NCBI RefSeq assembly: GCF_001434575.1
Contig: NZ_AZDA01000058.1
Location: 1 to 37,647, forward strand
Source of the DNA: Loigolactobacillus bifermentans DSM 20003
GTDB taxonomy: Bacteria; Bacillota; Bacilli; Lactobacillales; Lactobacillaceae
Reading direction: 5' to 3'
DNA: 37,647 nt
The position numbers and the translations under genes were made by a program. This document shows positions 14,100-21,773 of this stretch, piece after piece; the stretch's first letter is position 1; each line of letters starts with the position of its first letter. The notes beneath the pieces were generated by a model that did not search any database, was not told the origin of the DNA, and saw only the letters and a program-made list of their open reading frames with translations.

Positions 14100-15026
14100 T
14101 TAAAAGTCGTAATCGTCATCCGTCATGACTTCTAAGTCAGCCGGATGATTTGCGGCGGTTACTTGTTGGCGGAACTGATCCTGATCAATGGCAATGTGCG
14201 CTAACTTGGTCACAAATGGTGCTGGTGTCACACTATAGCTAGCACTTAAGCCTAAGGCAGCCAAAGTTTGGTTAACCCCGTAACGGCATAGGTTAAGCGC
14301 CGCTTCAGCGTCCTCACAAGTTGCACTTAAATAATCAGCTTCCAAATTTACCAACCGGTTAAATTGCTGGGTGATCCAGGCGGTTAAATCAGCTTGGGCC
14401 GAAGGGGCTAACTCGTTAAAGCCTAACTGAAATTTATAACCTAAGTAAGCACAGAAAATGGCGCTTCCTTGCAAAATGTTGTGCAGCATTTGATTGGTAT
14501 TTGGTAACGTGGTTTGTTGCAAAACGGTTGCGTATTTGCCAAAGGATAAGGCCGTTTCCGTTAACATAAACAACGCCTTTTTCTGTAACGGGGTACCTGA
14601 TTGACAAACCGCCGTTAATTGCTCGATTTCCGCTTGTAATTGTGGATCCGCATCAGCCCAGTCAAAGAAGGTTTGGCTTTTCCCAGGAACTAACGCCCGG
14701 AAAATCGTCGTACAGCTTTTGGCATGAACGGACTTCATAAAGGTGATCGTGTTCAGCACCGCTTCTTCTTGTTGGGTACGCTTATCGTGGCGTAAGGCCG
14801 GTGTCCCCACTTCTGATTGAAAAACAGCTAATAACGAACTAGCAGCCAATTGCTGACCAATTTGCTGTTGGGCTGCTGTAGGCAACTGCGCCCAATTCGG
14901 TTGGTCATTGGTTACCGGTACCCGAATATCCAGCCAAAAATTAGTGGTTAATTGCTCCCAAGTGTATTTATCAACGTTATCTTCAATTTCATCCCAGTTA
15001 ATTGCTTTGTAATATAAGTAGCTCAT
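14100..15026 (-). CDS. NrdF-like paralog lacking metal ligands and radical tyrosine
   Basis: A 308-residue NrdF homologue lying between nrdE and nrdF. It aligns with the neighbouring NrdF along its whole length, including an identical YLGYKFQLGFNEL and the same tail pattern MTxxDYDF. Of six metal ligands it keeps only H101 and E157; the others are replaced: Asp to A67, Glu to K98, Glu to S188, His to F191. The radical tyrosine is C105. It cannot form the usual cofactor but keeps the NrdE-docking tail, so a structural or chaperone-like role in a mixed beta-beta' dimer is likely, as for yeast Rnr4. The ATG at 15026 is preferred (AAAGGTGA upstream, MSY start as in NrdF) over ATG 15041. The frame is intact, with no sign of decay. 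Confidence 0.9.
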   Translation of the reverse strand: MSYLYYKAINWDEIEDNVDKYTWEQLTTNFWLDIRVPVTNDQPNWAQLPTAAQQQIGQQLAASSLLAVFQSEVGTPALRHDKRTQQEEAVLNTITFMKSVHAKSCTTIFRALVPGKSQTFFDWADADPQLQAEIEQLTAVCQSGTPLQKKALFMLTETALSFGKYATVLQQTTLPNTNQMLHNILQGSAIFCAYLGYKFQLGFNELAPSAQADLTAWITQQFNRLVNLEADYLSATCEDAEAALNLCRYGVNQTLAALGLSASYSVTPAPFVTKLAHIAIDQDQFRQQVTAANHPADLEVMTDDDYDF

Positions 15027-15045
15027 GTTGTCACCTTTCATCCTG

Positions 15046-17211
15046 CTAAATCATGCAAGCTTCGCATTCATTGGCGGTTTTGATTTCGTCATCTTCTGTA
15101 AATGTTCGAATGTAATACAAGGACTTGATTCCTTTGGTCCAGGCATAATTGCGCAACCGGTTAAGATCCCGGGTAGTCATTTTCAACTGTTGATCATCTT
15201 TCCATTCATACAAGCCAGCTGGTAAAACCGAGCGCATAAATAACGTCAAGCTCATGCCTTGGTCAATATGCTTTTGGGCCACTGCATACGTGTCGATGAT
15301 CTTCCGTTGATCAATATCATAGGCCGGTTGGTAATATGGCATGGTAGCGTTGGACAAATAAGGGGCTGGGTAAAAAATCGACCCTACTTTATTTTCTTGC
15401 CGTTGCTCAACTAATTGTGTAATTGGGTGCAGTGAGGCACTGGTTTCATTCACATAAGAAATTGAGCCATTCGGGGCAACTGCTAGCCGATTACGATGGT
15501 ACAGGCCGTCTTGCATGACAGCCTGCTTTAAGGCTTGCCAGTCAGCGACTGTTGGCAATTTGACGGTTTCAAAAATCGCAGCCACTTTTTGGCTCTTAAA
15601 CTGAAAATCAGACTGTAAATATTGATCAAAGTAACGCCCATTGGCATAATCTGAAGCTTCAAAGTCCGCAAAAGTGGTCTGCCGTTCTAAAGCAATTTGA
15701 TGACTGGTAACCAAAGAATAATAATTTAATGCCATGAAATAAGCATCTGTAAATTCCAAAGCTTCTGGGGAACCATATTCGATTTGATGGCGGGCTAGTG
15801 CTGTATGTAAGCCCATGGCACCTAACCCAATGGTATGGTACAGTGCATTCCCGTGTTGGATCGTTGGCACTTGCCGAATATTCGTGGTATCGGTCACCAT
15901 GGTCAATGCCCGAACCGCAACGGCCACCGAATGACCAAAATCCGGAGAATCCAGCATATTCATGATATTCGTCGAACCGAGGTTACACGAAATATCAGTT
16001 CCTACCGTTTCGTAGGCCAAGTCTTCATCCAACTGCGATGGTGTTTGCGGTTGTAAGATTTCACTACACAAATTACTCATTAAGATCCGTCCAGCCACTG
16101 GATTCGTACGATTAGCTGTATCAATATTTAAAATATACGGGTAGCCAGATTCCTGTTGTAATTGCGAAATTTTTTGTTCTAATTCGCGGGCATTAATGGC
16201 CGTTTTTTTGATTTTCGGATTCGCTACCAGCTGATCGTATTCTGCTGTAATATCCAGATAGGCAAAAGGTTGCTGATATTCTCGTTCCACATCATACGGA
16301 CTAAATAAGTACATCGGTTGATTGGTTTTAAGCAATTCATAGTACTTATCTGGTACGATCAACCCTAACGATAACGTCTTGACCCGAATTTTTTCATCAG
16401 CATTTTCTTTTTTAGTTTCCAGAAAATGTAAAATATCAGGATGGAACACGTTTAAATAAACGACACCGGCACCGTTCCGTTGTCCTAATTGATTGCTATA
16501 ACTAAAGGAATCTTCCAATAGTTTCATAACGGGCACCACGCCAGAAGACGCATTGGCAATTTTTTTAATGGGATCGCCAGCAGCTCGTAAGTTCGACAAA
16601 TTCACGCCAACTCCACCACCGATTCGTGACAGTTGTAAAGCAGAATTCACACTGCGGCCAATTGATAACATCGAATCAGCCATGTCGATCAAGAAGCAAG
16701 ACACCATTTCACCGCGCCGCTTTTTACCGGCATTTAAGAAAGTTGGTGTCGCTGGTTGATAACGTTGGGCAATTAATTCATCAGCGATCTCGCTGGCCAA
16801 TTTGGCATCTCCATGACCAAGGTACAGCGCATTAAACGCCACCCGCTGGGTAAAATCTTCTAAAAATTCTGAACCATCATTGGTTTTCATCGCATATTGG
16901 GTATAAAACTTATAAGCGCCTAAAAAGCTCCGAAACCGGAAATGTTTGGTTTTTAAAGTGGTAAAAAGTTGTTCAATAAATGCAGGTGTATATTGCGCCA
17001 ACACCTCTGGATCAATGTAATCCGCCTGTACCAAATAGTCTAAGCGAGCCTGTAATGATTCAAATTGTTTGGTCCGCGGCAACACTTCTTCTTTGAAGTA
17101 AGCGCGCAACGCTTCTTGGTCGTAATACAGTGGAATCTCACCGTCAACGGGAATGTTGACTAAGTTATTTAAATAAAAATATGTTTTTTCCATTTGTGGG
17201 GTACTGGTCAT
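15046..17211 (-). CDS. nrdE: Class Ib ribonucleotide reductase alpha subunit NrdE
   Basis: A 721-residue catalytic subunit that reduces ribonucleoside diphosphates. Active-site landmarks: redox cysteine pair C172 (MVSCFLI) and C409 (ISCNLGS), the N380-C382-E384 group in NLCSEI with the thiyl cysteine, radical-relay tyrosines Y699-Y700 (SLYYIRT), and the C-terminal shuttle pair C716/C719 (ECEACMI). There is no N-terminal ATP cone, as usual for class Ib. The frame extends upstream to 17244, but AGGAGG 8 nt before ATG 17211 fixes the start. It begins 2 bp after the nrdI stop. No nrdH is present in the operon. Confidence 0.96.
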   Translation of the reverse strand: MTSTPQMEKTYFYLNNLVNIPVDGEIPLYYDQEALRAYFKEEVLPRTKQFESLQARLDYLVQADYIDPEVLAQYTPAFIEQLFTTLKTKHFRFRSFLGAYKFYTQYAMKTNDGSEFLEDFTQRVAFNALYLGHGDAKLASEIADELIAQRYQPATPTFLNAGKKRRGEMVSCFLIDMADSMLSIGRSVNSALQLSRIGGGVGVNLSNLRAAGDPIKKIANASSGVVPVMKLLEDSFSYSNQLGQRNGAGVVYLNVFHPDILHFLETKKENADEKIRVKTLSLGLIVPDKYYELLKTNQPMYLFSPYDVEREYQQPFAYLDITAEYDQLVANPKIKKTAINARELEQKISQLQQESGYPYILNIDTANRTNPVAGRILMSNLCSEILQPQTPSQLDEDLAYETVGTDISCNLGSTNIMNMLDSPDFGHSVAVAVRALTMVTDTTNIRQVPTIQHGNALYHTIGLGAMGLHTALARHQIEYGSPEALEFTDAYFMALNYYSLVTSHQIALERQTTFADFEASDYANGRYFDQYLQSDFQFKSQKVAAIFETVKLPTVADWQALKQAVMQDGLYHRNRLAVAPNGSISYVNETSASLHPITQLVEQRQENKVGSIFYPAPYLSNATMPYYQPAYDIDQRKIIDTYAVAQKHIDQGMSLTLFMRSVLPAGLYEWKDDQQLKMTTRDLNRLRNYAWTKGIKSLYYIRTFTEDDEIKTANECEACMI

Positions 17212-17213
17212 GG

Positions 17214-17675
17214 CTAAGCCTCCTGTGCTGTAAATGCGGTGCACTGCTTTAAAATAATGTTGGCGATACGCGGTACATCACTTTTGGTGCCGCGCAATTC
17301 AAAATCAGTTAAGTATGGAAAACCGAACCGTTCAGCGTATTGTTTCGCCGTTAAGGCAAATTGCTTATTAAAGTTCCGATTACCACTGCCGATAATGCCA
17401 TAACAATGCTGATAATTTTGAGCAAAATCTAAATAAGTCCCGAGTTTGTTGGTTAAAATCTCGGTATACCCATTATCGACACCATTACCACCTTTTAAAA
17501 AGGTTGGTAAAAACGCCACAAAGGGGTCCGTTAAAGTCGTTGGTTCGGGATTCTCTTTCACATTGATCGCCTTTAAGACAATAGCTTGTGTGGCAAAATA
17601 ATCCGCTAGCCGCCCCATAAAATGCTTGGTGTTCCCTGTTAAGCTTATGTAAAGGACATTGATGCGCTTGGTCAT
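17214..17675 (-). CDS. nrdI: Class Ib ribonucleotide reductase flavodoxin NrdI
   Basis: A 153-residue FMN protein that supplies oxidant for assembly of the NrdF cofactor. The FMN phosphate loop is visible at the N-terminus (YISLTGNTKHF), with later flavin-contact segments FLPTFLKGGNGVDNG and GIIGSGNRNFN. First gene of the nrdI-nrdE-nrdF'-nrdF operon. The frame opens at a GTG at 17684, but ATG 17675 fits the family start (MTKRINVLYISLTGNT) and has GAGTGA just upstream. Confidence 0.95.
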   Translation of the reverse strand: MTKRINVLYISLTGNTKHFMGRLADYFATQAIVLKAINVKENPEPTTLTDPFVAFLPTFLKGGNGVDNGYTEILTNKLGTYLDFAQNYQHCYGIIGSGNRNFNKQFALTAKQYAERFGFPYLTDFELRGTKSDVPRIANIILKQCTAFTAQEA

Positions 17676-17687
17676 CGCTATCACTCA

Positions 17688-17734
17688 TTTCTATATATTG
17701 TGTGTATGAACTAATATAGCACAATATATAGAAT
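17688..17734 (-). promoter_or_regulatory. Two NrdR boxes in the nrd promoter region
   Basis: Two matches to the NrdR box ACACWATATATWGTGT: 17688-17703 (minus strand ACACAATATATAGAAA) and 17719-17734 (GCACAATATATAGAAT). Their centres are 31 bp apart, three helical turns, as needed for cooperative NrdR binding. The promoter itself is in this AT-rich stretch but cannot be assigned uniquely. Confidence 0.88.
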
Positions 17735-17864
17735 AGATATATAAGAATTGTTAAATTCAATTAGGAGATTCCCCTAATTATCGCTTCCATTCCCAAAAAC
17801 ACTGGGTTTTTAATGGCTAAATTTTTCATAAAAAACCATCAACCGATTTTACAAGTGCTTTCAA

Positions 17865-17893
17865 TTGCTAAATGTAATGTTTCAAGTTACAGT
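17865..17893 (+). promoter_or_regulatory. Promoter of the NAD(P)-binding protein gene
   Basis: -35 TTGCTA (17865-17870), 17-bp spacer, -10 TACAGT (17888-17893), followed by a small ACAG/CTGT inverted repeat. Confidence 0.6.
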
Positions 17894-17926
17894 TAAGCTG
17901 TTCATAAAACGAAAGGAAGTTTCGAC

Positions 17927-18571
17927 ATGCAAAATATTTTAATTTTAGGTGCTCACGGTAAAATCGCCCAACTCGCCACGAAGCTTTTTTTAGATCAAAC
18001 AGATGCCCACTTAACCCTTTTCTTACGCAACGCTAAGCGGCTAACCGCCGATGATCCAAAACGTGAAACCATCATTGAAGGCGATGCTGATAACGTTGCT
18101 GACCTGACCCAAGCCATGGCTGACAAAGATGTGGTTTATGCCAACTTAGCCGGTCATAATATCGAAGCCCAAGCCAAGGCCGTTGTGGCTGCCATGCGCA
18201 CAGCGCAGGTAAAACGTTTAATTTGGATCTCGACCCTGGGTATTTATGATGAAGTACCAGGTGCCTTCGGTCAGTGGAACCACCGCATGTTAGATGGCGG
18301 TTATTTGGAAACTTACGGCGCCGCTGCTAAGGTTTTAGAAGCTGCTGACGATTTGGATTACACCATTGTCCGGCCTGCTTGGTTGACCAATAATGATGAA
18401 ATTGATTATGAAACCACACAAAAAGGCGATGCCTTTAAAGGAACCGAAGTTTCTCGTAAAAGTATCGCCGCTTATGTGGTGACATTAGCCCAAGATCCAA
18501 CTGCTGAAGTGCATCACTCGGTTGGTGTCAACAAACCGAACACTGATGGTGACAAACCAGCTTGGTACTAA
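17927..18571 (+). CDS. NAD(P)H-binding protein, NmrA/atypical SDR family
   Basis: A 214-residue Rossmann-fold protein. The dinucleotide loop is LILGAHGKIAQ (5-15), followed by a basic residue after beta-2 (FLRNAKR), which suggests NADP(H). ISTLGIYDE (about 101-109) and VRPAWLTNN match the NAD(P)H-binding SDR_a5/NmrA-like group of quinone-reductase or redox-sensor homologues. AAAGGAAG precedes the ATG at 7-nt spacing. Monocistronic between a good promoter and terminator. Reaction unknown. Confidence 0.85.
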   Translation: MQNILILGAHGKIAQLATKLFLDQTDAHLTLFLRNAKRLTADDPKRETIIEGDADNVADLTQAMADKDVVYANLAGHNIEAQAKAVVAAMRTAQVKRLIWISTLGIYDEVPGAFGQWNHRMLDGGYLETYGAAAKVLEAADDLDYTIVRPAWLTNNDEIDYETTQKGDAFKGTEVSRKSIAAYVVTLAQDPTAEVHHSVGVNKPNTDGDKPAWY

Positions 18572-18586
18572 CGACTATTTCAAGCG

Positions 18587-18615
18587 CGCTCGCTGATGAT
18601 TCAGCGGGCGTTTTT
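18587..18615 (+). terminator. Terminator of the NAD(P)-binding protein gene
   Basis: A 10-bp stem (18587-18596 with 18601-18610, one G-U) and TTTTT. It overlaps the last codons of the convergent acetyltransferase gene. Confidence 0.88.
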
Positions 18616-19128
18616 GAGTGCTTTTTCCATGATCAAATCACGTTGGGCATCGGTGCCCAATTGAAAAACATGTGACCCAGTTTCATGAAAGCCCATGGCC
18701 TGGTAAAATTGATAGGCAGGCGTGTTATGTTCCCAAACGCCTAACCAGAGGCTTGATTTTTGCTGAGCCTGGGCTTGGCGAATAGCGTCGTTGATCAAGT
18801 ATCGGCCTAACCCTTGGCGTTTAAATGCTGATCGAATATAGATTCGTTCAACTTCTAGTGTTTGCGTCCCGCGTGGTTCAGACTGCGCTTGATCGACGTT
18901 CAGCTTTAGATAACCCGCCAACTGCTCATCCACGTACAACAATTGAAAGGTACTGCCAGCCGTCGCCAATTCTTGCTGTAATAAAGTGGGCGCATAGGCA
19001 GCTTGTAAATAGGTTTGCATGTTGTCCGGCGTATTAAACGCCCCAAAAGTATCAGTAAAGGTTTCAATACCAATAGCGCGTAACGTTTCAAGATCAGCCG
19101 CAGTTGCTTGTTTAAGTTGAATTGTCAT
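18601..19128 (-). CDS. GNAT N-acetyltransferase, PaiA-like
   Basis: A 175-residue acetyltransferase. Motif A region: LEVERIYIRSAFKRQGLGRYL with the acetyl-CoA loop KRQGLG. The C-terminal half, GVWEHNTPAYQFYQAMGF then GSHVFQLGTDAQRDLIMEK, resembles Bacillus PaiA spermidine/spermine acetyltransferases, so a polyamine substrate is possible but unproven. It lies 60 bp downstream of a PadR regulator on the same strand with a partial terminator hairpin between. ATG 19128 is preceded by AAAGTGA. Confidence 0.87.
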   Translation of the reverse strand: MTIQLKQATAADLETLRAIGIETFTDTFGAFNTPDNMQTYLQAAYAPTLLQQELATAGSTFQLLYVDEQLAGYLKLNVDQAQSEPRGTQTLEVERIYIRSAFKRQGLGRYLINDAIRQAQAQQKSSLWLGVWEHNTPAYQFYQAMGFHETGSHVFQLGTDAQRDLIMEKALKNAR

Positions 19129-19154
19129 TTAAATTCACTTTCCAATCACAAAAT

Positions 19155-19181
19155 AATCGCTACAGGTTGTCTGTAACGATT
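19155..19181 (-). terminator. Hairpin between padR and the acetyltransferase gene
   Basis: An 11-bp stem (19155-19165 with 19171-19181, one G-U in minus RNA) followed by ATTTTG. Probably a partial terminator or attenuator. Confidence 0.55.
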
Positions 19182-19188
19182 AAACGGA

Positions 19189-19707
19189 TCACTGATTTGT
19201 TTTTTGTAATTTTTGGTACCAATTTAAATCTGATTTTTGCAATGTTAAGCGATGTTGCAATAATTCCTGTTGTAATGCTGTCAGGTCGGTCACTTGTAAC
19301 GCTTTTTCCAAAGACTGGCATTCCTGTTCAAGATCTGCCACATGCTGTGCCAGTGACTGTGACAAAACGTCAGGCGCCACATCACTGGCTAATAATAGCC
19401 CTAACGCACTGGGTGACTGAAATTTATCCGGTTTGAGCAATTGTTTGGCCGCTAATTGTTTAAACAACGCCCGCCCTTGATCCGTGATCACATAGCTAGT
19501 TTTACTGACAAACGCATTTTTTGTCGGTAAATAGGCCGTCACGGCTAATGCGCCCATTTCCTCTAACACGTCGATATTATAATAAAAAGAACCTTTGGTA
19601 ATGGTAATAAACGCGTCATAGTGACGTTGTCGAATTAACTGTAACAGTTGGTAAGGATACGCTTCCCCCTGCGCGATAAATAAGCCGAGAATCAAAAGTT
19701 GCACCAT
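19189..19707 (-). CDS. PadR-family transcriptional regulator
   Basis: A 172-residue PadR regulator. The winged helix spans about residues 1-80 (LLILGLFIAQGEAYPYQLLQLI, then ITKGSFYYNIDVLEEMGALA). A predicted coiled-coil C-terminal part (about 110-170, LEQECQSLEKAL) makes the dimer. The frame opens at GTG 19728, but AAGGGGG lies 8 nt before ATG 19707 and gives the standard PadR start. Upstream of and probably partly co-transcribed with the PaiA-like gene, which it may control. Confidence 0.88.
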   Translation of the reverse strand: MVQLLILGLFIAQGEAYPYQLLQLIRQRHYDAFITITKGSFYYNIDVLEEMGALAVTAYLPTKNAFVSKTSYVITDQGRALFKQLAAKQLLKPDKFQSPSALGLLLASDVAPDVLSQSLAQHVADLEQECQSLEKALQVTDLTALQQELLQHRLTLQKSDLNWYQKLQKTNQ

Positions 19708-19742
19708 AGCAATGGCCCCCTTAAACACAAATCTTATCCCTT

Positions 19743-19748
19743 AGTATA
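19743..19748 (-). promoter_or_regulatory. padR promoter -10
   Basis: TATACT, with a weak -35 (TTTCAG) 17 bp upstream. Confidence 0.45.
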
Positions 19749-19845
19749 GCACGCTTCGGTCGGTTCTGAAAAACAGAGTCACCCCACGTTCACAGACAAC
19801 GCTCATCATATTGTTAGGTATTGTTAACTTTTTTTGAAACTAGTA

Positions 19846-19873
19846 TTGACTTTTTTCTGAAAAAGCTTATGAT
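19846..19873 (+). promoter_or_regulatory. mntH promoter
   Basis: -35 TTGACT (19846-19851), 16-bp spacer, -10 TATGAT (19868-19873). A CTTTTT/AAAAAG inverted repeat fills the spacer and could be a regulator site, for example for MntR; this is unproven. Confidence 0.7.
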
Positions 19874-19956
19874 ATAGTCGCAGTAAAAAGGACTCATTCA
19901 TTGAAGGCCTACTTGTCAGGCACTCAATTCTAAGCCAATAGAAAAGAGGGAACCAT

Positions 19957-21321
19957 TTGAAGAAGAAAGAAACACACGATAAGATGTTCGCCAGTACTGG
20001 CGGCGCACAAAAAAGTTTATCCGAAGTCAACGGTTCGGTAAACGTACCACAAAACGCTGGTTATTGGCGCACCTTACTTGCCTATACCGGTCCAGGCGCA
20101 TTAGTTGCCGTGGGGTATATGGACCCTGGGAACTGGATCACCTCAATCGCTGGTGGGGCGACTTACAAGTACACTTTGATCAGCGTGATTCTCCTATCCA
20201 GTTTGATTGCTATGTTGCTACAAGCCATGGCTGCTCGCTTAGGGATTGTGACTGGAAAAGATTTAGCCCAGCTTACCCGTGAGCGCACGTCTAAGGGAAT
20301 GGGAATCTTCCTGTGGATCATTACCGAACTTGCCATTATGGCCACCGATATTGCTGAAATTATCGGTTCTGGGATCGCCTTAGAATTATTATTTGGCTTC
20401 CCACTGATCGTCGGGATCACCATTACCGCATTCGACGTTTTAATTTTATTGTTACTCATGAAAATGGGCTTCCGTAAAATTGAAGCGATCGTTGCCACCT
20501 TGGTTGCTGTCATTTTATTTGTCTTCTTATATGAAGTCATTTTGGCCCAACCGAATGTCCCTGAAATTTTCAGAGGTTTCGTCCCAAGCACGCGGATCGT
20601 TTCAAATTCGTCCATGCTGTACTTAGCGCTAGGGATCGTTGGGGCAACGGTGATGCCGCACAACCTTTACTTAGGTTCCTCAATTTCACAAACACGCCGT
20701 ATCGACCGCAACAATGATGCGCACGTGGCCAAATCTATTCGGTTCACTGTGGCAGATTCCAACATTCAATTAACAGTTGCCTTCGTTGTCAACTGTCTCC
20801 TATTGATCTTAGGTGCCGCTTTGTTCTACGGCACACACAGTGATTTAGGCCGCTTCGTCGATTTGTATCACGCGTTAAGTGATTCAAAAATCGTTGGGGC
20901 CATTGCAAGCCCAGTCTTAAGTATGTTGTTTGCCATTGCGTTACTATCATCCGGTCAAAGCTCAACCATTACAGGTACCCTTTCTGGACAGATCATTATG
21001 GAAGGCTTCATCCACTTAAAAATGCCATTATGGGCGCAACGGCTGTTAACACGATTGTTATCCATTACACCTGTTTTAGGCTTTGCCATTTACTATCATG
21101 GTAATGAATCTAAAATCGAAAATCTTTTGACCTTCTCACAGGTTTTCTTAAGTATCGCATTACCATTTGCAATCGTCCCATTGGTTTTATTCACCAGTAA
21201 CAAAAAATTAATGGGCAATTTCGTTAACCACGCCTGGGTCAAGTACACGGCTTGGATCATTGCCATTATTTTGATTATTTTAAACTTCTGGTTGATTTTA
21301 CAAACCTTAGGCATCGCTTAA
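19957..21321 (+). CDS. mntH: NRAMP-family Mn2+/divalent metal transporter MntH
   Basis: A 454-residue proton-coupled manganese importer with about 11 membrane helices. The metal-binding DPGN motif is in [11 protein letters not shown] (helix 1) and the helix 6 motif in [14 protein letters not shown], both diagnostic. The start is TTG 19957 with AGAGGG at 6-nt spacing; an ATG ten codons later lacks a ribosome binding site. Monocistronic with a strong terminator. It complements the CDF exporter at the other end of the window. Lactobacilli depend strongly on Mn2+, and class Ib ribonucleotide reductase nearby can use it. Confidence 0.95.
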   Translation: MKKKETHDKMFASTGGAQKSLSEVNGSVNVPQNAGYWRTLLAYTGPGALVAVGYMDPGNWITSIAGGATYKYTLISVILLSSLIAMLLQAMAARLGIVTGKDLAQLTRERTSKGMGIFLWIITELAIMATDIAEIIGSGIALELLFGFPLIVGITITAFDVLILLLLMKMGFRKIEAIVATLVAVILFVFLYEVILAQPNVPEIFRGFVPSTRIVSNSSMLYLALGIVGATVMPHNLYLGSSISQTRRIDRNNDAHVAKSIRFTVADSNIQLTVAFVVNCLLLILGAALFYGTHSDLGRFVDLYHALSDSKIVGAIASPVLSMLFAIALLSSGQSSTITGTLSGQIIMEGFIHLKMPLWAQRLLTRLLSITPVLGFAIYYHGNESKIENLLTFSQVFLSIALPFAIVPLVLFTSNKKLMGNFVNHAWVKYTAWIIAIILIILNFWLILQTLGIA

Positions 21322-21324
21322 CGC

Positions 21325-21368
21325 AAAAAATACCAGCGTCCTTATCGCAAGGGCACTGGTATTTTTTT
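21325..21368 (+). terminator. mntH terminator
   Basis: AAATACCAG/CTGGTATTT plus CCTT/AAGG stem followed by a T tract. Confidence 0.9.
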
Positions 21369-21392
21369 GCTTTAGTAGGTGTTCAGCGCAAC

Positions 21393-21420
21393 AAAAAAGC
21401 CCGGCGATCGCCAAGGCTTT
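21393..21420 (-). terminator. Terminator of the 44-residue protein gene
   Basis: AAAGCC/GGCTTT base with inner GGC/GCC, followed on the minus strand by TTTTTTG. Confidence 0.82.
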
Positions 21421-21425
21421 ATGAC

Positions 21426-21560
21426 TTACTTGCTTTCTTTTTCAGCACGTTCTTTTAAGAAGTTCAAAACAGAAAGTGTATGTTCTTGTTGCTTTTTAAC
21501 GTTTGTATGGTTTGTTGGGCGGCGGTTGTTACCAACACCGGTATGATTGTTTTGGGCCAC
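21426..21560 (-). CDS. Small basic protein (44 residues)
   Basis: A 44-residue frame starting at GTG 21560 with a perfect AGGAGG at 8-nt spacing: MAQNNHTGVGNNRRPTNHTN..., ending KERAEKESK. The N-half is Asn/Thr/His-rich and probably disordered; the C-half (KKQQEHTLSVLNFLKERAEK) looks like one amphipathic helix. Function unknown. A near-consensus promoter and a terminator flank it, so it is very likely expressed. Confidence 0.72.
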   Translation of the reverse strand: MAQNNHTGVGNNRRPTNHTNVKKQQEHTLSVLNFLKERAEKESK

Positions 21561-21623
21561 GATCAAATCCTCCTCTCGCCTGACCTTATTTTGCCTAGAC
21601 TTTCCTAAGCATGACTACCCATT

Positions 21624-21652
21624 ATCATAACAATTTAAATATTACTTGACAA
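21624..21652 (-). promoter_or_regulatory. Promoter of the 44-residue protein gene
   Basis: -35 TTGTCA (21647-21652), 17-bp spacer, -10 TATGAT (21624-21629). Confidence 0.72.
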
Positions 21653-21773
21653 GCTAGAATTTGAATTTTCAGCAAATTATTGGAAAACGCCCTGTAAAAA
21701 TGGAAACCGTGGTAGACTTACAGCACATGATGAGCCATACTAGGCTTAGTTTTGTTTGAGAGGATTGTCAAAA

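Noticed and set aside
14100-15026. The second NrdF as a class Ie (metal-free, DOPA radical) subunit
   Set aside because: Class Ie proteins keep the tyrosine that becomes DOPA and both histidines. Here the tyrosine is Cys and one His is Phe, and the Glu replacements do not follow the VPK/QSK order.
14100-15026. The second NrdF as a pseudogene
   Set aside because: The frame is intact over 308 codons with good start signals, and the docking tail and core segments are conserved, which argues for selection.
21661-21773. c-di-AMP (ydaO) riboswitch before kup
   Set aside because: The leader is short and shows no matching conserved core or terminator.
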